From Lumbricus terrestris (Eukaryota; Annelida; Clitellata; Crassiclitellata; Lumbricidae): a DNA stretch of 64,000 bases. Location: assembly GCA_949752735.1 (NCBI GenBank), contig OX457052.1, positions 32,112,483 through 32,176,482 of the forward strand, read 5' to 3'. Positions 30,511 through 43,750 of the stretch are shown here, in pieces. The number at the start of each line of letters is the position of its first letter. The first letter of the stretch is position 1. The position numbers and the translations under genes were made by a program. The notes beneath the pieces are model-generated. The model did not search any database, was not told the DNA's origin, and saw only the letters and a list, made by a program, of their open reading frames with translations.

Positions 30511-32319
30511 AAGAAGGAGGTTTAATGAGGTCGCGTGTGAGAGGGCTGTCATAACCCCTGAGGCCATCAAATACAAACACAGACTGGTGTGACCCTCGCC
30601 CTCTCTGTGTCCGCCTCGTTCGTTGCACGCGTGTCTCCGTCCCTCTAATTTCACGGATCTAATAAGCGCAGATGGCATAAAGGGACGCACGGCACGCCAG
30701 GGTCCACAATGGCCGAACTTTGTCGGCGACGTTTAATTCGGCCACTTTGGTCCAGTTATAACCCATTCTAACGGGCGCACGACCAGCAGTTTTATTGTAC
30801 GTGAATCGACTAATAGCTCTTTGCAATATAATATCATAATATACATGTATAGGCTATGTATAATTATATATACATATATATATATATATATGATGCATCT
30901 TTAAATCTTAATATCTATATCTGGAAATATATTGAGTTGGGACATGTAGGCCTATATTTACCTCTTTTTTAATCTATACTCTATAGTGTATACAAAATAA
31001 GATTATATTGTATGGTAGGCCGGAGATATGCGTAATTATAATGTTATAGCCTTATTAAAGAGTTTCTACAAATAATAGCCTATACACAGTTCGTGGATAA
31101 TACAGAAAAAACAAAGGCTGATTGCAGTCATTTATATATAGGCCTATATATTCATAATTCCGCACTATATATTTGCGATGCGTATAGAATAGGCCTATAT
31201 ACATAGTATGTTATATATTAATATAGCATAAGCTGAACATTATTCTACACCTGTGAATATTTTTAATTTATTAGTGCTCGATTGTAGACAAAGATACATA
31301 CAACTATAGGCCTATACAATGCAGCTTTATACAGCCATAGCATTAACGATCGGCAGTATAATTATATATAGATCATTAATGCGACTGTTACTGCAGACAA
31401 CGTGATTTACAATAGATACAGGTGGTTCTCGGTTAATTGTAAACGAGAATAATGGCAGTTAACAATGCAATCGTCCCCTTTAGATGTCGAAGTGCACCTT
31501 CTATTGTTATGACCGCGGGTCAGCGTTATGACCGGAACATCGCCATGATAAAGGCTATTCGAAGGATGGAATGGGGGGACTTGTTTAACCGTACACATCG
31601 TATAAAGATCTGATCTTAGCAAAACACGCGATCTGGATCATTATGTCTAGATTAATTGTATCGGTGTAGCCAGACCCGCGTTTAGGTGGGTGCTAAAAGG
31701 CACTGCATGCAGCAACCTGGTCCGTAGTTTTTCAGGAGCACGCAGTTATAATTAAGGTGTGGTGGTCTGGTGGACACGGGACAGGTGAGATATAAGAGGG
31801 AGGGTCATTGTAGGTCATAGGCACAGCACCCGGACCCGCACTGTAACTTTAGCGTGGCCCTGAATAGCCATAACAAAAGGATAATGGTGTATGCTCCTAC
31901 AAAAGGCCTACGTAATATATGATCTACTTGTGCTAATATAACCTGTTGTCTCAAATCGAAAAATCAAATCATTTATTCAATGACCCGCACTGAAATTTAA
32001 AAAAAGTACCGTCACAAAAGGCCATGAAGGAGTCTTGTAAAATACGGTCGTGTTAAGCACCAGTAAGTATAAGGTCCCTTGAGGCCTACAGTTACTATAG
32101 GCTATACAGTCTGTTGGAAGTGGCTATGATTGTCACAGCACGGCAAGCTGGCCATGGGCATAATTATTTCCTGCATGGTAAAAAGTCTTTGCCCTGGTAA
32201 TAATTGCCCTCCCCGAATTTATTTGGGCCACAAATGGCCCCGTACATATCCATTCCGGACAGCAACTGTTATCCACGACTGCTCTGATTTCCGGCTTGAA
32301 GACCTTTTTCTTTTCATGG
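30511..32319. other. Stretch without a recognised gene
   Basis: A mildly CpG-containing part at 30540-30780, AT-rich sequence with many AGGCCTAT motifs at 30840-31400, otherwise nothing that I can assign. Confidence 0.4.
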
Positions 32320-32412
32320 GTCTGTCACGCTGAGAGCGCTTTTGAATAAACTATGCTGTGAGAAGCGCTTTACAAATGTTCATATTAGATTAGATTACAT
32401 TAGATTAGATTT
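32320..32412 (+). repeat. SINE/LINE 3' tail with (ATTAG)n
   Basis: GCTGAGAGCGCTTTTGAATA and GAGAAGCGCTTTACAAATG followed by ATTAGATTAGATTACATTAG. Two tail-like motifs in series. Confidence 0.5.
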
Positions 32413-33030
32413 CCAAAAATGTCTGTGGCCGCCTCTTCATGTCTCGTGAACTCAAATAGACTATAATAGTCCAAACAAAACATAAAAGTGAATAAAACAA
32501 TTATTATAGGTCTTTGCTTAATATGTCTCAAAAGCACGCCTTTCGTGTCAACAGGCAATTTAAGTAAATATACATTTTGACAATTTAAGTTCACTTTAAT
32601 CACATAAAGAGGGTCGCGGCCTTTTTTCAAGGTAAATCGAGTTGCCTATTATAATAGATAACAACCCCGCTCCATTCTGCAGAGGCTCCTATATATATAT
32701 ATAATTATGTCTAAAAACTCCTACTTCTGGCCAAGATATTGGAAAAACCTTAGTTTTTTTGGCCACCCTATATATCCTATATATAATATATACATATATT
32801 GTCTTGGATTGCGTCTTGAGGACATTGTATTTTGTCTTTGAGAATAACCTGCATGGACGTTTGGAATAAATTCGGTTGCAATGTCGGTTTTCACAATCTG
32901 CCGCCAATACAACGACCTGCTCAGTGAACAACCGGGGGGTGATAATTGCGGCAGTATTCTCTCCGGCACTGGCTGGAAAAATTAGGCGACAAAATTAATG
33001 CCACGTCCGTTGGGACAGAGGACACGCACA

Positions 33031-33515
33031 GCCACACACACAGACGCACATGCACACACATATAGACATTCAGACACACATACATACAGGCAGACAGAGA
33101 GACAGACAGCGAGCGAGCAAACATACATTACATGAGACATAGACTACGCACAAAGACACGCACGCAAACACCCACACACACAGACGCACATGCACACACA
33201 GATAGACATTCAGACACACATACATACAGGCAGACAGACAGACAGCGAGCGAGCAAGCATACATTACATGAGACATACGCACACAGACACGCACGCACAC
33301 ACGCACACACACATTCGCAGAAGGAGACAGACCCGCATGCACAAAGACACAAACAGACACAGAGGCACACACATGCACGAACACATACACACACACACAC
33401 ACACACAAACGCGCGCAGAACTACACACACAAACACACGCTCATACACATATATACACACGCACGCACACGCACACACACAAACACACACACACACACAC
33501 ACACACACAGGAACC
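33031..33515. repeat. (CA)n-rich block with a 140-bp duplication
   Basis: CAGACGCACATGCACACACA starts at 33041 and again at 33181, with the following CAGACAGCGAGCGAGCAA and ACATTACATGAGACATA shared; after that ACAC tracts to 33515. Open frames on both strands arise from the dinucleotide repeat. Confidence 0.85.
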
Positions 33516-34007
33516 CACACAAACTAAAGCACGGGCTGTTACAGTAGGCATCAGCCTGAGGCATGACCAAGGAGTCTCAATTGAGGCGTTAAGTAATTGT
33601 AAGTAAGCAATTTCGTGGAGACATCTGCTGGAATTGTCGGCCGCGAAATGTTTGAACGCTGGGCTACAACTGACGAAGCGATAATACAGAGCAATGTTAT
33701 TGCGCTAGATAAAGTTGTAAATGTAATAATTTAGGTCGTCTTCTTACTCTTTCACTAGTCCGTTTTTTCGCTCAATCTACTTGTCACCTTTCTCTGCTAT
33801 TAATTCAGCCGTCAGCTTGCTCATTCGCTCATTCGTTCGGTCATTCATTTAGTCAGTCAATGAGTTAGTAATTCACCCGCCCATCCATTCATCCATCCAT
33901 CCATACATGCATTCATTCATTCATTCATTCAGCTCAACACTCAGACGTCTTGAATCAGTATTCAGTATTCAGTATTTGTCTGTAATTTTAAAAACGCCAT
34001 CACCATC

Positions 34008-34793
34008 CATGGGCGCCCGCACATAGGAGCAAGGGGGGCACTTGCCCCCCCTGGAAAATTGACATCTATTTTTTTCTAACAACTACTTTTGGGGTTCAAG
34101 AAATTTCTTCTCATTAAAACACTAAAAATTCGAATCAATGTTACATTTCAGTGAAAGTCAGTAGTTTGCGTGTAGAAATCTCTAGAAATAAAGAAGCTCC
34201 AAGTTTTCTGCCTTGCATTTTCAAGCTCATGCTGAAAACGGTAAAAAATGACTATTGGCTTTTAACCATTCCGCGGGCGTCCTTGCAAATAGTGGCCTAT
34301 CGATTATCTGGCCCTTTGGCTTTCGGACTCGGATCTCTTTCCTGACTACCATTTGAACAGCCTGCTGACTCGATGTAAGCGCTTGCGAATAAGCTGGTGC
34401 CCTGCAACTAAATTTTGAGTGGCGCCTTAAAAAGTTTAGAAATTATGATTAAAATTATAAGTAGGCCTAGCTTGAGGGAGCACTTGTTCCTTGAAAACTG
34501 ATACCCTTTTTTCGGTCATTTATTCATTCATTTATTCAATAACGCCCCTTTCAGGAACCTACTTTTTAACATCTACTTTTGATTTTTAACAAATTTCTTC
34601 GCACTAAAAAAATTATTTATATTAAAAATGATACGCAAAGTGAAACTGAAAAATATGCATTAAGAAACTTCTTTGAAAAACACCCCCATTCTCACTATTC
34701 AACTTTGAATTTTCAAGCTCTTACGACTAAGAAATTTAACCATGACCATCTTAACATTTTTGCCCCCTGCAAAAATTTCTGCGGGCGCCCATG
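34008..34793. mobile_element. hAT-like nonautonomous element 'CATGGGCGCCCGC', 786 bp
   Basis: Ends CATGGGCGCCCGC and GCGGGCGCCCATG (perfect), flanked by an exact 8-bp duplication TCACCATC (34000-34007, 34794-34801). Two internal halves are similar to each other (TTTTGGGGTTCAAGAAATTT / GATTTTTAACAAATTTCTTC and following). It contains a copy of the AATAAGCTGGTGCC repeat. Confidence 0.85.
34378..34462 (+). repeat. Short interspersed repeat AATAAGCTGGTGCC, copy 3
   Basis: GCGCTTGCGAATAAGCTGGT, then GAGTGGCGCCTTAAAAAGT and ATTATGATTAAAATTATA. Nested in the element at 34008-34793. Confidence 0.5.
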
Positions 34794-34796
34794 TCA

Positions 34797-34820
34797 CCAT
34801 CATCATCGTCATCGTCATCG

Positions 34821-34903
<83 letters not shown>
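34797..34903. repeat. (CAT)n microsatellite
   Basis: About 35 units with a few CGT at the left, starting within the target duplication of the adjoining MITE. Confidence 0.9.
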
Positions 34904-34904
<1 letters not shown>

Positions 34905-35090
34905 CGGAGATCTCACAGCTTCCCTGTTTCTATGGCTATGTCCCAGAAAATATAACAGTGTCAGATATACATTATTCAGATATCTGTATCTACATGTAAG
35001 TACTTCATTCTATCTTCTATCCGTCCGTCCATCTATACCTGATGATACGATCGCTTCCATAATCCTGCCTATATAATTTTTTATCTTTCA

Positions 35091-35169
<79 letters not shown>

Positions 35170-35207
35170 TTCTCTCTCTCTGTCTGTCTGTCTGTCTCTC
35201 TCCCTCC

Positions 35208-35286
<79 letters not shown>
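35091..35286. repeat. (CT)n microsatellite
   Basis: Two long CT runs (35093-35163, 35213-35285) with CTGT and CCCT interruptions. Confidence 0.95.
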
Positions 35287-35288
<2 letters not shown>

Positions 35289-35454
35289 TCTGCGTTTGAA
35301 TCTTCCATGTCTGCACACTGCAGTTGTATTTGTGCTTGTGCGCCTGCATATCCTACATGGTTCAATTCTCACTATGTAAGTATTGGTTGCGACAGATGGC
35401 GTCTGTCCCGTGTCCACGCTGACCACGATGACCAGCCATGGAACAGGTGGCACT

Positions 35455-36300
35455 GACCAGAGGGAGGAGGGTAGGGTGGTGGGAGAGAGGGAGATTGAGG
35501 AGGTGGAAGAATTGTGGAGGGGAAATTGGGAGGAGGACGATGAAAGAGGAAGAGGAGGGAAAGAGAATGTGGAGCATGCGAGATGAAGATGAAAAAACGC
35601 GAAATGAAAGGGGGAGGACGACGAGGAGGAGGAAGAGGAAAGGAGAGCAAGGAGGGTAAGCGGAGGAAGAGGAAGATGAGGACAACGACGAGGACGACGA
35701 TGAAGGAAGAAGGGGAAGAGGGGAAAGAGGAGGAGGAGGAGGAGGAGGAGAAAGAGAAGGAAGAGAAAGAGAAGAAGAAGACGAAGACGAAGAAGAAGAA
35801 GAAGAAGAAGAAGAAGAGAGGAGGAGGAGGAGAGAGGAAGAGGAGGGCAGGGCTGTTTTAAGGGATTTTTAGAACTGCACAACTCCTTTTTTCAGTTCCC
35901 ATCCTCCATGGTAAATTACTTCCAATCGGATGACAATGACATTTTTGCTAGTTTTAACTGCACAGAACGTGTGACAGAAGTGCTTCTACAGCTGCACAAA
36001 TCCATTTAGAGCTGCACATTTTGTGTACAACTGCACGTTAAAAAAAGCTCTGGAGGAGGGTGGAGGAGGAGGAGGAGGAGGTGGTGGCAGTGGTGGCTTA
36101 GGAGGAGGAGTAAAGTGAGGAGAAGGAGGAGGAGGAGAAGAGGAGAAAGAGAAGAAGAAGAAGAAAATCAGGATGAGGGGAGGAAGAGGAGATGATTATT
36201 GAGGGAGGATGATGGAGTATTTTAATACGATCGACGGTTGATGAGGGATAGATGAGACAAGAGGATGAGTTATTTGGAAGAAGAGGAGGAGAAGATGGAA
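35455..36300. repeat. Polypurine (GA/GGA) region
   Basis: GAGGAGG and GAAGAAGA units to 35845, then a MITE at 35848-36052, then GGAGGAG units to 36170 and looser purine-rich sequence. Apparent Glu/Lys- and Ser/Leu-rich frames are periodic artefacts. Confidence 0.85.
35848..36052 (-). mobile_element. hAT-like MITE 'CAGGGCTTTTTAA', copy 2
   Basis: 205 bp, ends CAGGGCTGTTTTAAGGG and GTTAAAAAAAGCTCTG, flanked by GAGGAGGG on both sides (35840-35847, 36053-36060; the host is purine repeat, so the duplication is less informative). Internal motifs CTGCACAAATCCATTTAGA and GTGTACAACTGCACGTT match 23387-23570 reversed. Confidence 0.82.
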
Positions 36301-36389
36301 GGGTATGGATTGAAATGGAAGCAATAAGAGGAAAGTTGATGATGATGAAAGTGTCGAGGGTTGGAAAGACATCTGGCAGCATGTAGGTT

Positions 36390-36601
36390 CAGTGGCGAAG
36401 GCAGGAATTTATGACGGGGGGTTGGTTTTATGGCCTGGACGGATGCCCTTCCTGACACCAACCCAGCAGTAGGCCTATTGCAGTAAATACAAAGAGAATA
36501 AAGTAACAAAGGGAATAAAGTAATAAAAGCAATTAATAATTAAGTGGATAAATAACCTTTTTTAAATTCCTAAGCCAATGACCCCCTTGTCTACGCCACT
36601 G
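36390..36601. mobile_element. hAT-like MITE 'CAGTGGCGAAG'
   Basis: 212 bp, ends CAGTGGCGAAGGCA and TGTCTACGCCACTG, flanks TGTAGGTT (36382-36389) and TGAAGGCT (36602-36609; 6 of 8). Contains GGATGCCCTTCCTGACACCA, a motif common in interspersed repeats. Confidence 0.72.
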
Positions 36602-36659
36602 TGAAGGCTGATGTGAGAAAGACGAGAAAGTCAGATGGGAGATTTGAAGTTGGTTCGGG

Positions 36660-37310
36660 TTGTCATCCTCTCTTCCACGCTCCTCCTATTTCCCCCTTTT
36701 AAATTTCTCCTCTTGTCTCACTCTTTAGATTTTCTGCTCATGCTCTCACTATTCCACATTTCTCTCTCCTTCTCCTTATAAAATGTTTTTCCTTCTTATT
36801 CTCTTCCTCCTCTTCCTCTTCCTCCTCCTCTTCCTCCTCCTCCTCTGCCTCCTCCTCTTTTTTTTCTCTATCTCTCTCTTTCTCCTCCTCTTCATCAACT
36901 CTCCACTTCCTTTTATATTCTACTCCATGCACTCTCTTCTTCTCCTCATCTCCACCTACTCCTCCTTCTCTTCTCCGCCTCCTTCCTCTCACGTTCCTCT
37001 ACCTTTTCCCTCTCTCCTCTCCATTCTTTTTCATCGTTAACTCTTTCTTATTTACTAATTCATCCTACCTCCTCTTCCTTCTCTCACTTCCTCCTCTTCC
37101 ACCACTCTCCTATTCCTTCTCCATCCGCCTGCCCTCTTCTCTCCTCTTCCGATCTTCTCCTCCTCTTTCCTCTCACTTCTCTCTCCTCTCACCTCTTCTT
37201 CTATTCCCCTATTTCCCCTCTCAGCACCTTTGCCCTCTTCTACGTCTCCTAGTCTCCTACTAATCTCTTCTTCCGGTCCCTCTTTTCTCGTATATCCCCC
37301 ATGATCCTCT
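36660..37310. repeat. Polypyrimidine tract
   Basis: About 600 bases, nearly all C and T (TTCCTCCTCC and TCTCTCTC), with few purines. Confidence 0.85.
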
Positions 37311-37992
37311 CGCGCTTCAAACCTCATCCAGGTCTTCATTATATGGATGGCGTCTTATGAGCATGGAATACACACACACACACTCGTAAAGAGTCCATAA
37401 AGGGAGACATATTGGGTGTAAAAGAGACATACACATACAGAGATATACACGTACATATATAATATAAAATATTCGCATAAATGTGTGTATATATATATAT
37501 ATGTGTGGATTTATATATAGATAATAAATCTGCAGTGGATTTATATATAGATATAAATCCACATATACGCATATACATACAGTCTATTCATATTATATAT
37601 ATATCATATTATATATATATATATATATTACAGTGCTGTGGGAATATCTACTTTAATATCGTTCACTGAAGAGTTGGATATAGTTTCGTATACAATGTGG
37701 AAAAGTTGCCAAGGCAGCTGATCGAATCCCGTACAATGCGTTACATGCACGCACTGATGGAAAGAGAAATCCGCGGATATGAAGAAGGAAGAAGACGAGG
37801 AGAAGAACGTGGAGGTGGAAGATGAGGAGGAGGAGGAGGAGAAAGAGGATGAGGAGGAGGTTAACTGCGTGGATAAACATGGAAAACAGAGGACGAACAT
37901 GAGGGTTAAACGTTCAATGTATCAATTATTAAAGAATTGACATAATTTGTTTGATAAATTGCCGTTGAAATGGCTCCAGAGTCAGGAATTGT

Positions 37993-37994
<2 letters not shown>

Positions 37995-38065
<71 letters not shown>

Positions 38066-38094
38066 TCGATGATGACGACGACGACGACGACGAC

Positions 38095-38173
<79 letters not shown>

Positions 38174-38213
38174 GTGCATGGTAGTGGGGGTGGTGGTGAT
38201 GATGATGATGATA
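37995..38213. repeat. (GAT)n - (GAC)n - (GAT)n microsatellite
   Basis: GAT units 37995-38065, ACG units 38075-38094, GAT units to 38173, then GGTGGT and GAT to 38213. Confidence 0.95.
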
Positions 38214-38789
38214 TATATATATTCGTTTTAATGAGAAAAAGACAATCTGACAATAACGCAGAAATGCTAACATGAGTGATAATGAATAATTAGAGTTCAA
38301 AGTTCGATAATTAGTCTTAAAGTTAGCTAGTAAATATTTTTATATAGCGATCGTGGGATAAATTGAGAATTGTCCTTTAATGGGAGAGTATGGTTGTAAG
38401 CTCTAGGTCTAAGTTGGTGAGAGGAGGGGGGTCGGAGAGGAGGTAGGAGTTGGTAGAGAACATGTTTGGGGTTGTGTGTAATGGAGAAAAGGAGTTTTGC
38501 ATCAGCTGAGTTGGCTAGATGATGATTATGATGATGATGATGATTGTTAGAGTGATGTTGATGATGACGATGATGATGAAGATTAGGAATGATGATGATG
38601 GCGATTATTTCTCTTGCTGGTAATACTTTTACTGATCATGTTAATGATGATGATACTGATGGTGATTATATTGACGATGATGACAAAATTTGTTTTTTAA
38701 TGACGCCTTGTGATATTAATTTTTCGCGTTATATTCAATACAGAGATTTCGCAACCAACTCAAGCAGACACAGGAAAGCCCCTCTCATA

Positions 38790-38886
38790 TTCATTCATTC
38801 ATTCATTCATTCATTCATTCATTCATTCATTCATTCATTCATTCATTCATTCATTCAATCGTTCATTCATTCATTCATTCATTCAA
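38790..38886. repeat. (ATTC)n microsatellite
   Basis: About 24 units with one AATCGTTC interruption. Confidence 0.95.
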
Positions 38887-39404
38887 AAAGGTTTTCAGCT
38901 ATTTATTAGCAACAAATACAAAGTGCAAATGCAACGTTATACTTGTAAATGAAAGGAAACTATTTAGTTTTCATAAAATAGCTGCATGTACATATAACTA
39001 AAATTTTTATTTATACATATTACATAGGCTTTTACATTCACATCGATACAAAGAAAACTAATGAATTTACATATATATATATACATCATATATAATTGAT
39101 ATATTCACTTAATCACGTTTTCACCAAAGGTCGAAGTCTGTCCGCAAGAATAAAGCTTAGTCATAGGCTTCTAGGAACTGGCTTCAAGCAGCTTCCGCTT
39201 GCCGGAAATCATGACTAACACAGACAGGCCTATAGACTTCGGTAATCATTAGACCTGAATCTATCTGTCTGTCTGTCTTTCTCCGTCTGTCTGTCATTCT
39301 CCCTCTTTTACTTCCCTTGCATCTCTCTCTCTGTCTCTCTGTCTCTGTCTCAGCCTCTCTGTATTTGTATCTGTATATTTATCTGTAACTGCATATGTTT
39401 CTGC

Positions 39405-39405
39405 C

Positions 39406-39446
<41 letters not shown>

Positions 39447-39447
39447 G
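39405..39447. repeat. (CTGT)n microsatellite
   Basis: About 10 units in a looser CT/GT context (39250-39450). Confidence 0.9.
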
Positions 39448-39661
39448 CCTTTCAAACTCACTCATTCATCACTCGCTCGCTCGCTCACTCACTCGTTTAC
39501 TGGTGGTGGTGGTGGTGGCGGCGGCGGAGGTGGTAGTGGTGGTGGTGGTGATGCCATGGTAGTGAGGGTGGTGATGGTTATAAGTCATCATCGTAGTCAC
39601 CATCATCATTACCGTTATTGTCGTCGTTGTCGTCGTCGCTGTTATTATTATAATTAATTTT

Positions 39662-39688
39662 TCTCGAGGTACACCCAGTCCCTCAAGA
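39662..39688 (-). other. Hairpin within TTA tracts (copy C of the RT-element 3' end)
   Basis: TCTCGAGG pairs with CCTCAAGA across a loop of about 11 bases; TTATTATTATAATTAATTTT precedes it and (TTA)n follows from 39731. Same size and flanks as the hairpin at 9137-9162. Confidence 0.45.
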
Positions 39689-39721
39689 GTCCAAAAATAT
39701 GCTAGTGCCTGTTGCTGAATT

Positions 39722-39843
<122 letters not shown>

Positions 39844-40039
39844 CAAATAGTTGTTACGATATCTCAGCAATTATAGGTATAGCTCAACAAAAGCAATTTT
39901 ATTTTACAAAACACACATTTCACATGTTGTTCAGTCTAGAAGCGTTCAACTCCATGTTTGGAATGGAGGACAAATCAATGCAGATATTCAGCTAAACCGG
40001 TTTCTTTCGACTTCACTCAACCGTCTCCGAAACCCGTTT

Positions 40040-40275
40040 TCCACACTCCCATCTCCTCCTCTGCCTTCCAACATTCGGTCACTCCGCTTTGTTAGACGCC
40101 GCATCGTGCACCGCTAGCAGGCGATCTCCTTCCGCGACCGCAGCCCGCGGTGTATCCTTGCGCCGGTGCATAATAATGAGCAAGCGCTAAATCACTGGTC
40201 TTACGGCGCAGCCGATGTCAGCCGGTCAAGCGCGGGCTAATGCTGTGTCTGCTATCCAGCGATAACAAAGGCCAC
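40040..40275. other. CpG-rich stretch
   Basis: Locally G+C- and CpG-rich (GACGCCGCATCGTGCACCGC, GCAGCCCGCGGTG) amid AT-rich DNA. Could be a regulatory island or part of a repeat; no exon is supported. Confidence 0.25.
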
Positions 40276-40830
40276 CAGCGCAGGACAGAGGCAACGAAGG
40301 GTAGGCAGAGAGACGGACAAACGGACGGAGAGACAGAAAATGTGGATAGACGGACGGACGAAGATATAGACGGAGAACTGAACGTAGCCACGGATAAAGT
40401 GACGAATGGAGATGGGCAAACAGACAGACGGACAAATGAACACATGCAGAGGAAGACGTAGTAGCAAGCGGACGGAGATACGCACAAAACAAGGGATAAG
40501 CGAGCAGAAGTAGAAGCACACAGACGGGAAAAGAATGTGAAGAACAGACGAACAAACGAACGTAAGAAAACGAACACACTAAGGGACAGACAAAGACAGA
40601 CAGACAGGCAGACGGACAGACAGACGGACGGGCGGACGGACAAACATACAGACAGACAAAGACAAATAAACAGACAAACAGACAGACAGAAGGACGGAAG
40701 GACGAACAGACAGACAGACAGAGACACACAGACACACAGACAAACAGACAGGCGGACGGAAGGACGAACAGAGAGACAGACAAAGACAGACAAAGACAGA
40801 CAGACAGACAGACAAACAGACACACATAGA
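40275..40830. repeat. Degenerate (GACA/GACG)n tract
   Basis: Irregular GACAGACG / GGACGGAC units over about 550 bases. Long Ser/Cys/Leu/Val-rich and Asp/Arg/Gln/Thr-rich frames are by-products. Confidence 0.9.
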
Positions 40831-42929
40831 CTTCCGGCCGGTCGGTCTGAGATGGGACGTCTAACGGTGCGGGTCGGTGAGCGTCGAGACATACTAAGCC
40901 CTTGGTCTTAATTTAGCGCTTCGTCGTATACGTAGTCTGACGACGCCTTCGTACCATATGTGCTTCCTTTGACCACCACCACCACCACCACCACCACCAC
41001 CAGATGACGCCAGGAAATCGATACACGTCGCTCGAAACGTAGAAATGCTTTATATAGTGCCAACGCTCGATTTGAAAGCCTGGTGTTTGTATCAGGGCCC
41101 CGCGTGACACGGGAGATCGTGTCTCCGAATAACAAAAGCAGCTGCTCTGGTCGTTCCTGGATCCCCTTCAGACGGCTTCACTGCCAGTTTGGGACTATGG
41201 AACAGGTGCCCCGGACACTTGGCTCGACCGGGGCTATTGTGGTTTCTTTGTGGCCATATCCGTTATTGTTTCCTTAGCCCGCAAGCGATCGTGACAAAAT
41301 AGGGGACAAGCGTTCTCGTAAATAGACTGCGGGCTATTATCGTTGAGAATCGTGCGGAAGGTATTATTGCTATGGGGTATTATTGCCATGTGGAGATCCC
41401 ATGTTATATGGCGGTGTGCAGTTAACGGCGTGGTTATCGAAACAGATAGGGTAAACATTCGTTTGGCTCTTGGGACGTTCGCAGTGGGCATCCAATATTT
41501 GACCATGCCCCATGGTCCTTACTCGTGTTGGAGAGGCAAAAGCAGCCATGGTCAAATCCTGAAAAGTTGCAGCCCCTTTAGCTGATCTGAAAGACAGTTT
41601 TCGGCATAAAGTACTATAGCGACTTTGCTCGTTCAGTTTCAGCATTGAATGGCGGGTTCCTAGACCTCCTCCTCGGCGCCATGGGCGCCCGCAGGATTTT
41701 TTGCAGGGGGGGTCAGTCATGACCAGGAGAGTTAAGATATTTAAAATGTCATTAAAAACTAGGCAGCTTACACAATTACATTTTCTCAGTATAACGAACG
41801 TACTACTGTTTACGAGTCTTTTGCAATGAGACGAACAAAATCTTTCAACAATTTCTGACTATAGATTTATGGCACATGTAGGCCAAAGGCCTACATGTGC
41901 CATGTAGGCCCAAACCTACATTCATAGTAAAAAAAGCTATAACACTAATAACTGACTAACAGTATCAGGGACGTCAGTTCTGTTTTTCCAGGTCACAGAG
42001 AAAATTCATGGGCAAAACTTGGCCAGCTTGTTAAAATAATTATTTCCTATGTGCAAGACACTGTGGATGAATGATTAAACATATGTTTTCTTGGCCAGAA
42101 ATAATAATTATTTATGTGGGAAGCCCTGGTCATGGTCCCTGACGCCAGGCATGACAGATGTTCATAACATAGCCTTAACCATATATATAATATTATGTAT
42201 AAGTAAATAGTTATATATATATATACAGATACACAGTCTGCCAGGCAACATTTGTGAATTTATATGCTACAAAGTGGAACTTTTGTCAACCATCTGTACT
42301 GTCACTGTGTGCCTTCACTTCAATCAAAGACTCAAATGGAATTACATGTAAGAAGACTCAATTTTAAATAGGTCGATATGCAACCTATCTTGGCCCTATG
42401 CAATTATAATATTATGTAATTATACTATTCACTCACACAGTCATTCCAGGAAGCTGTTTAGTGGCGCTTTAAGAAGTCTGAACAGAGGTGCTCCCAGTCC
42501 ACTGAGCCAAGGTTAAGCAGAAGACTTGAGTTGGAAAAAGGCAGATAATGAAAGGAAGGAACAAGTTCAAATAAAAGAAAATAGTACAGGACATGCATGT
42601 CGACAATTAAAGTCTATCCAATCATTACATTAATTGCAACTGTGATTTCCAATTCAATATACTCACATAATAGGCCTGGCCTACCGTGGATCCGTTGGGG
42701 CGATGGCGGAGTGGTGTGCGTTTGGAAGGCGACGAGGCAGACTGCTGGCATAGCATTCTGCAGCGCTTTAATGGCAGTTCGAAAAAATTTCTGTAAAACT
42801 CAGTGTGTCGTTTCGGGTACTGCTGTGCTGTCGTCAGATTGTGCGAACCGTAACGAATAAAAGGTTATAAACTGAACTCCATGAGTCCATGTCCCCGGTC
42901 AGCTTTTCTTTTTGATCATCCACTCTCCA

Positions 42930-43140
42930 GTTCTGAGGCAACTCTAATCATCAGCCAGAAGTTACGATCCCTACTAAACAATCGGACTCAATTCCTCTCC
43001 TTCCCCTCCCGGGCCGACCTTCCACTCTCAGGGCCGCCTTTGCCCTTCCGACGTGAGTTTGGCTCGTTTCTGATCCCTCCCCGTTTCTCACTTGGCTCAA
43101 ATTGCGCCCGCCCTGTATAGGGATAGAAGCCACTACTATG
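42930..43140 (+). repeat. Interspersed repeat ending GCCCGCCCTGTATAGGGATA, copy 1
   Basis: Shares ordered motifs with the minus strand of 54911-55095: TCACGGGCC/CCCGGGCCGACCTTCC, CTTTGCCCTTCCGACGTGAG, TTTGGCTC, CTCAAATTGCGCCCGCCCTG, TAGGGATAGAAGCC. Family unknown. Confidence 0.6.
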
Positions 43141-43473
43141 CTAATGATTCGGTCTTCTGCGGCCCAATTTTATTAATTCCCCCTCATCTGTCGCAGTCAG
43201 TCCTGTGTAGTGTGTATCTCATATTTCGCCTCTTTGTCTTAAGAATCTCCTTCATGCTCGCCCGACATGTGCATCCTCATTCAACACCTTATTCGACCTT
43301 ACAGGTCGCCGGGTGTTAAGGGAACGAAAGGCGATCCAACTGCATGCCATGGGCTATAATCACGGACGTGCACTGTCAGACGGTGGTTGCGGTACCCATC
43401 GGCTGTAAACGGTTCATAGGTTACGGACTATAGACCTGTATGTATATATATATATATTGTTATTGACGTGCAT

Positions 43474-43504
<31 letters not shown>

Positions 43505-43559
43505 GTGTGTGTGTGTATGTGTGCGTGTCTGTGTGAATATATACTGAGAGGGTGAAATT

Positions 43560-43750
43560 AGTCTGCACGTCTTTGAGCATTTATTATCCAGAGGTCTCTG
43601 CCTGGTGGACAGCGCCTTAGTATACTGAGTCGTGTTTTGAGACCTCCATGACCGAGTCCTTCCTGTGAAGTCTGCATATCGGGCAACGCATCTCCTCCAC
43701 TCCTCCCTGTCCATCGCCAGCTGCGCTGACCTCTTCCCCATATACCTCCA
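43560..43750 (-). pseudogene. Possible LINE reverse-transcriptase C-terminal fragment
   Basis: The minus-strand frame reads G-K-R-S-A-Q-L-A-M-D-R-E-E-W-R-R-C-V-A-R-Y-A. A D-R-x-x-W-R-x-x-V ending is common at the C-terminus of RTE/jockey-type LINE proteins. It is short and isolated, so the identification is weak. Confidence 0.35.

Noticed and set aside
35088..35882. 264-codon Arg/Glu- and Ser/Leu-rich minus-strand frame
   Set aside because: CT and GA microsatellites plus a MITE end; not collinear with any protein I know.
40218..40911. 224-codon minus-strand frame in GACA repeats
   Set aside because: Repeat-driven; the opposite strand is open too.
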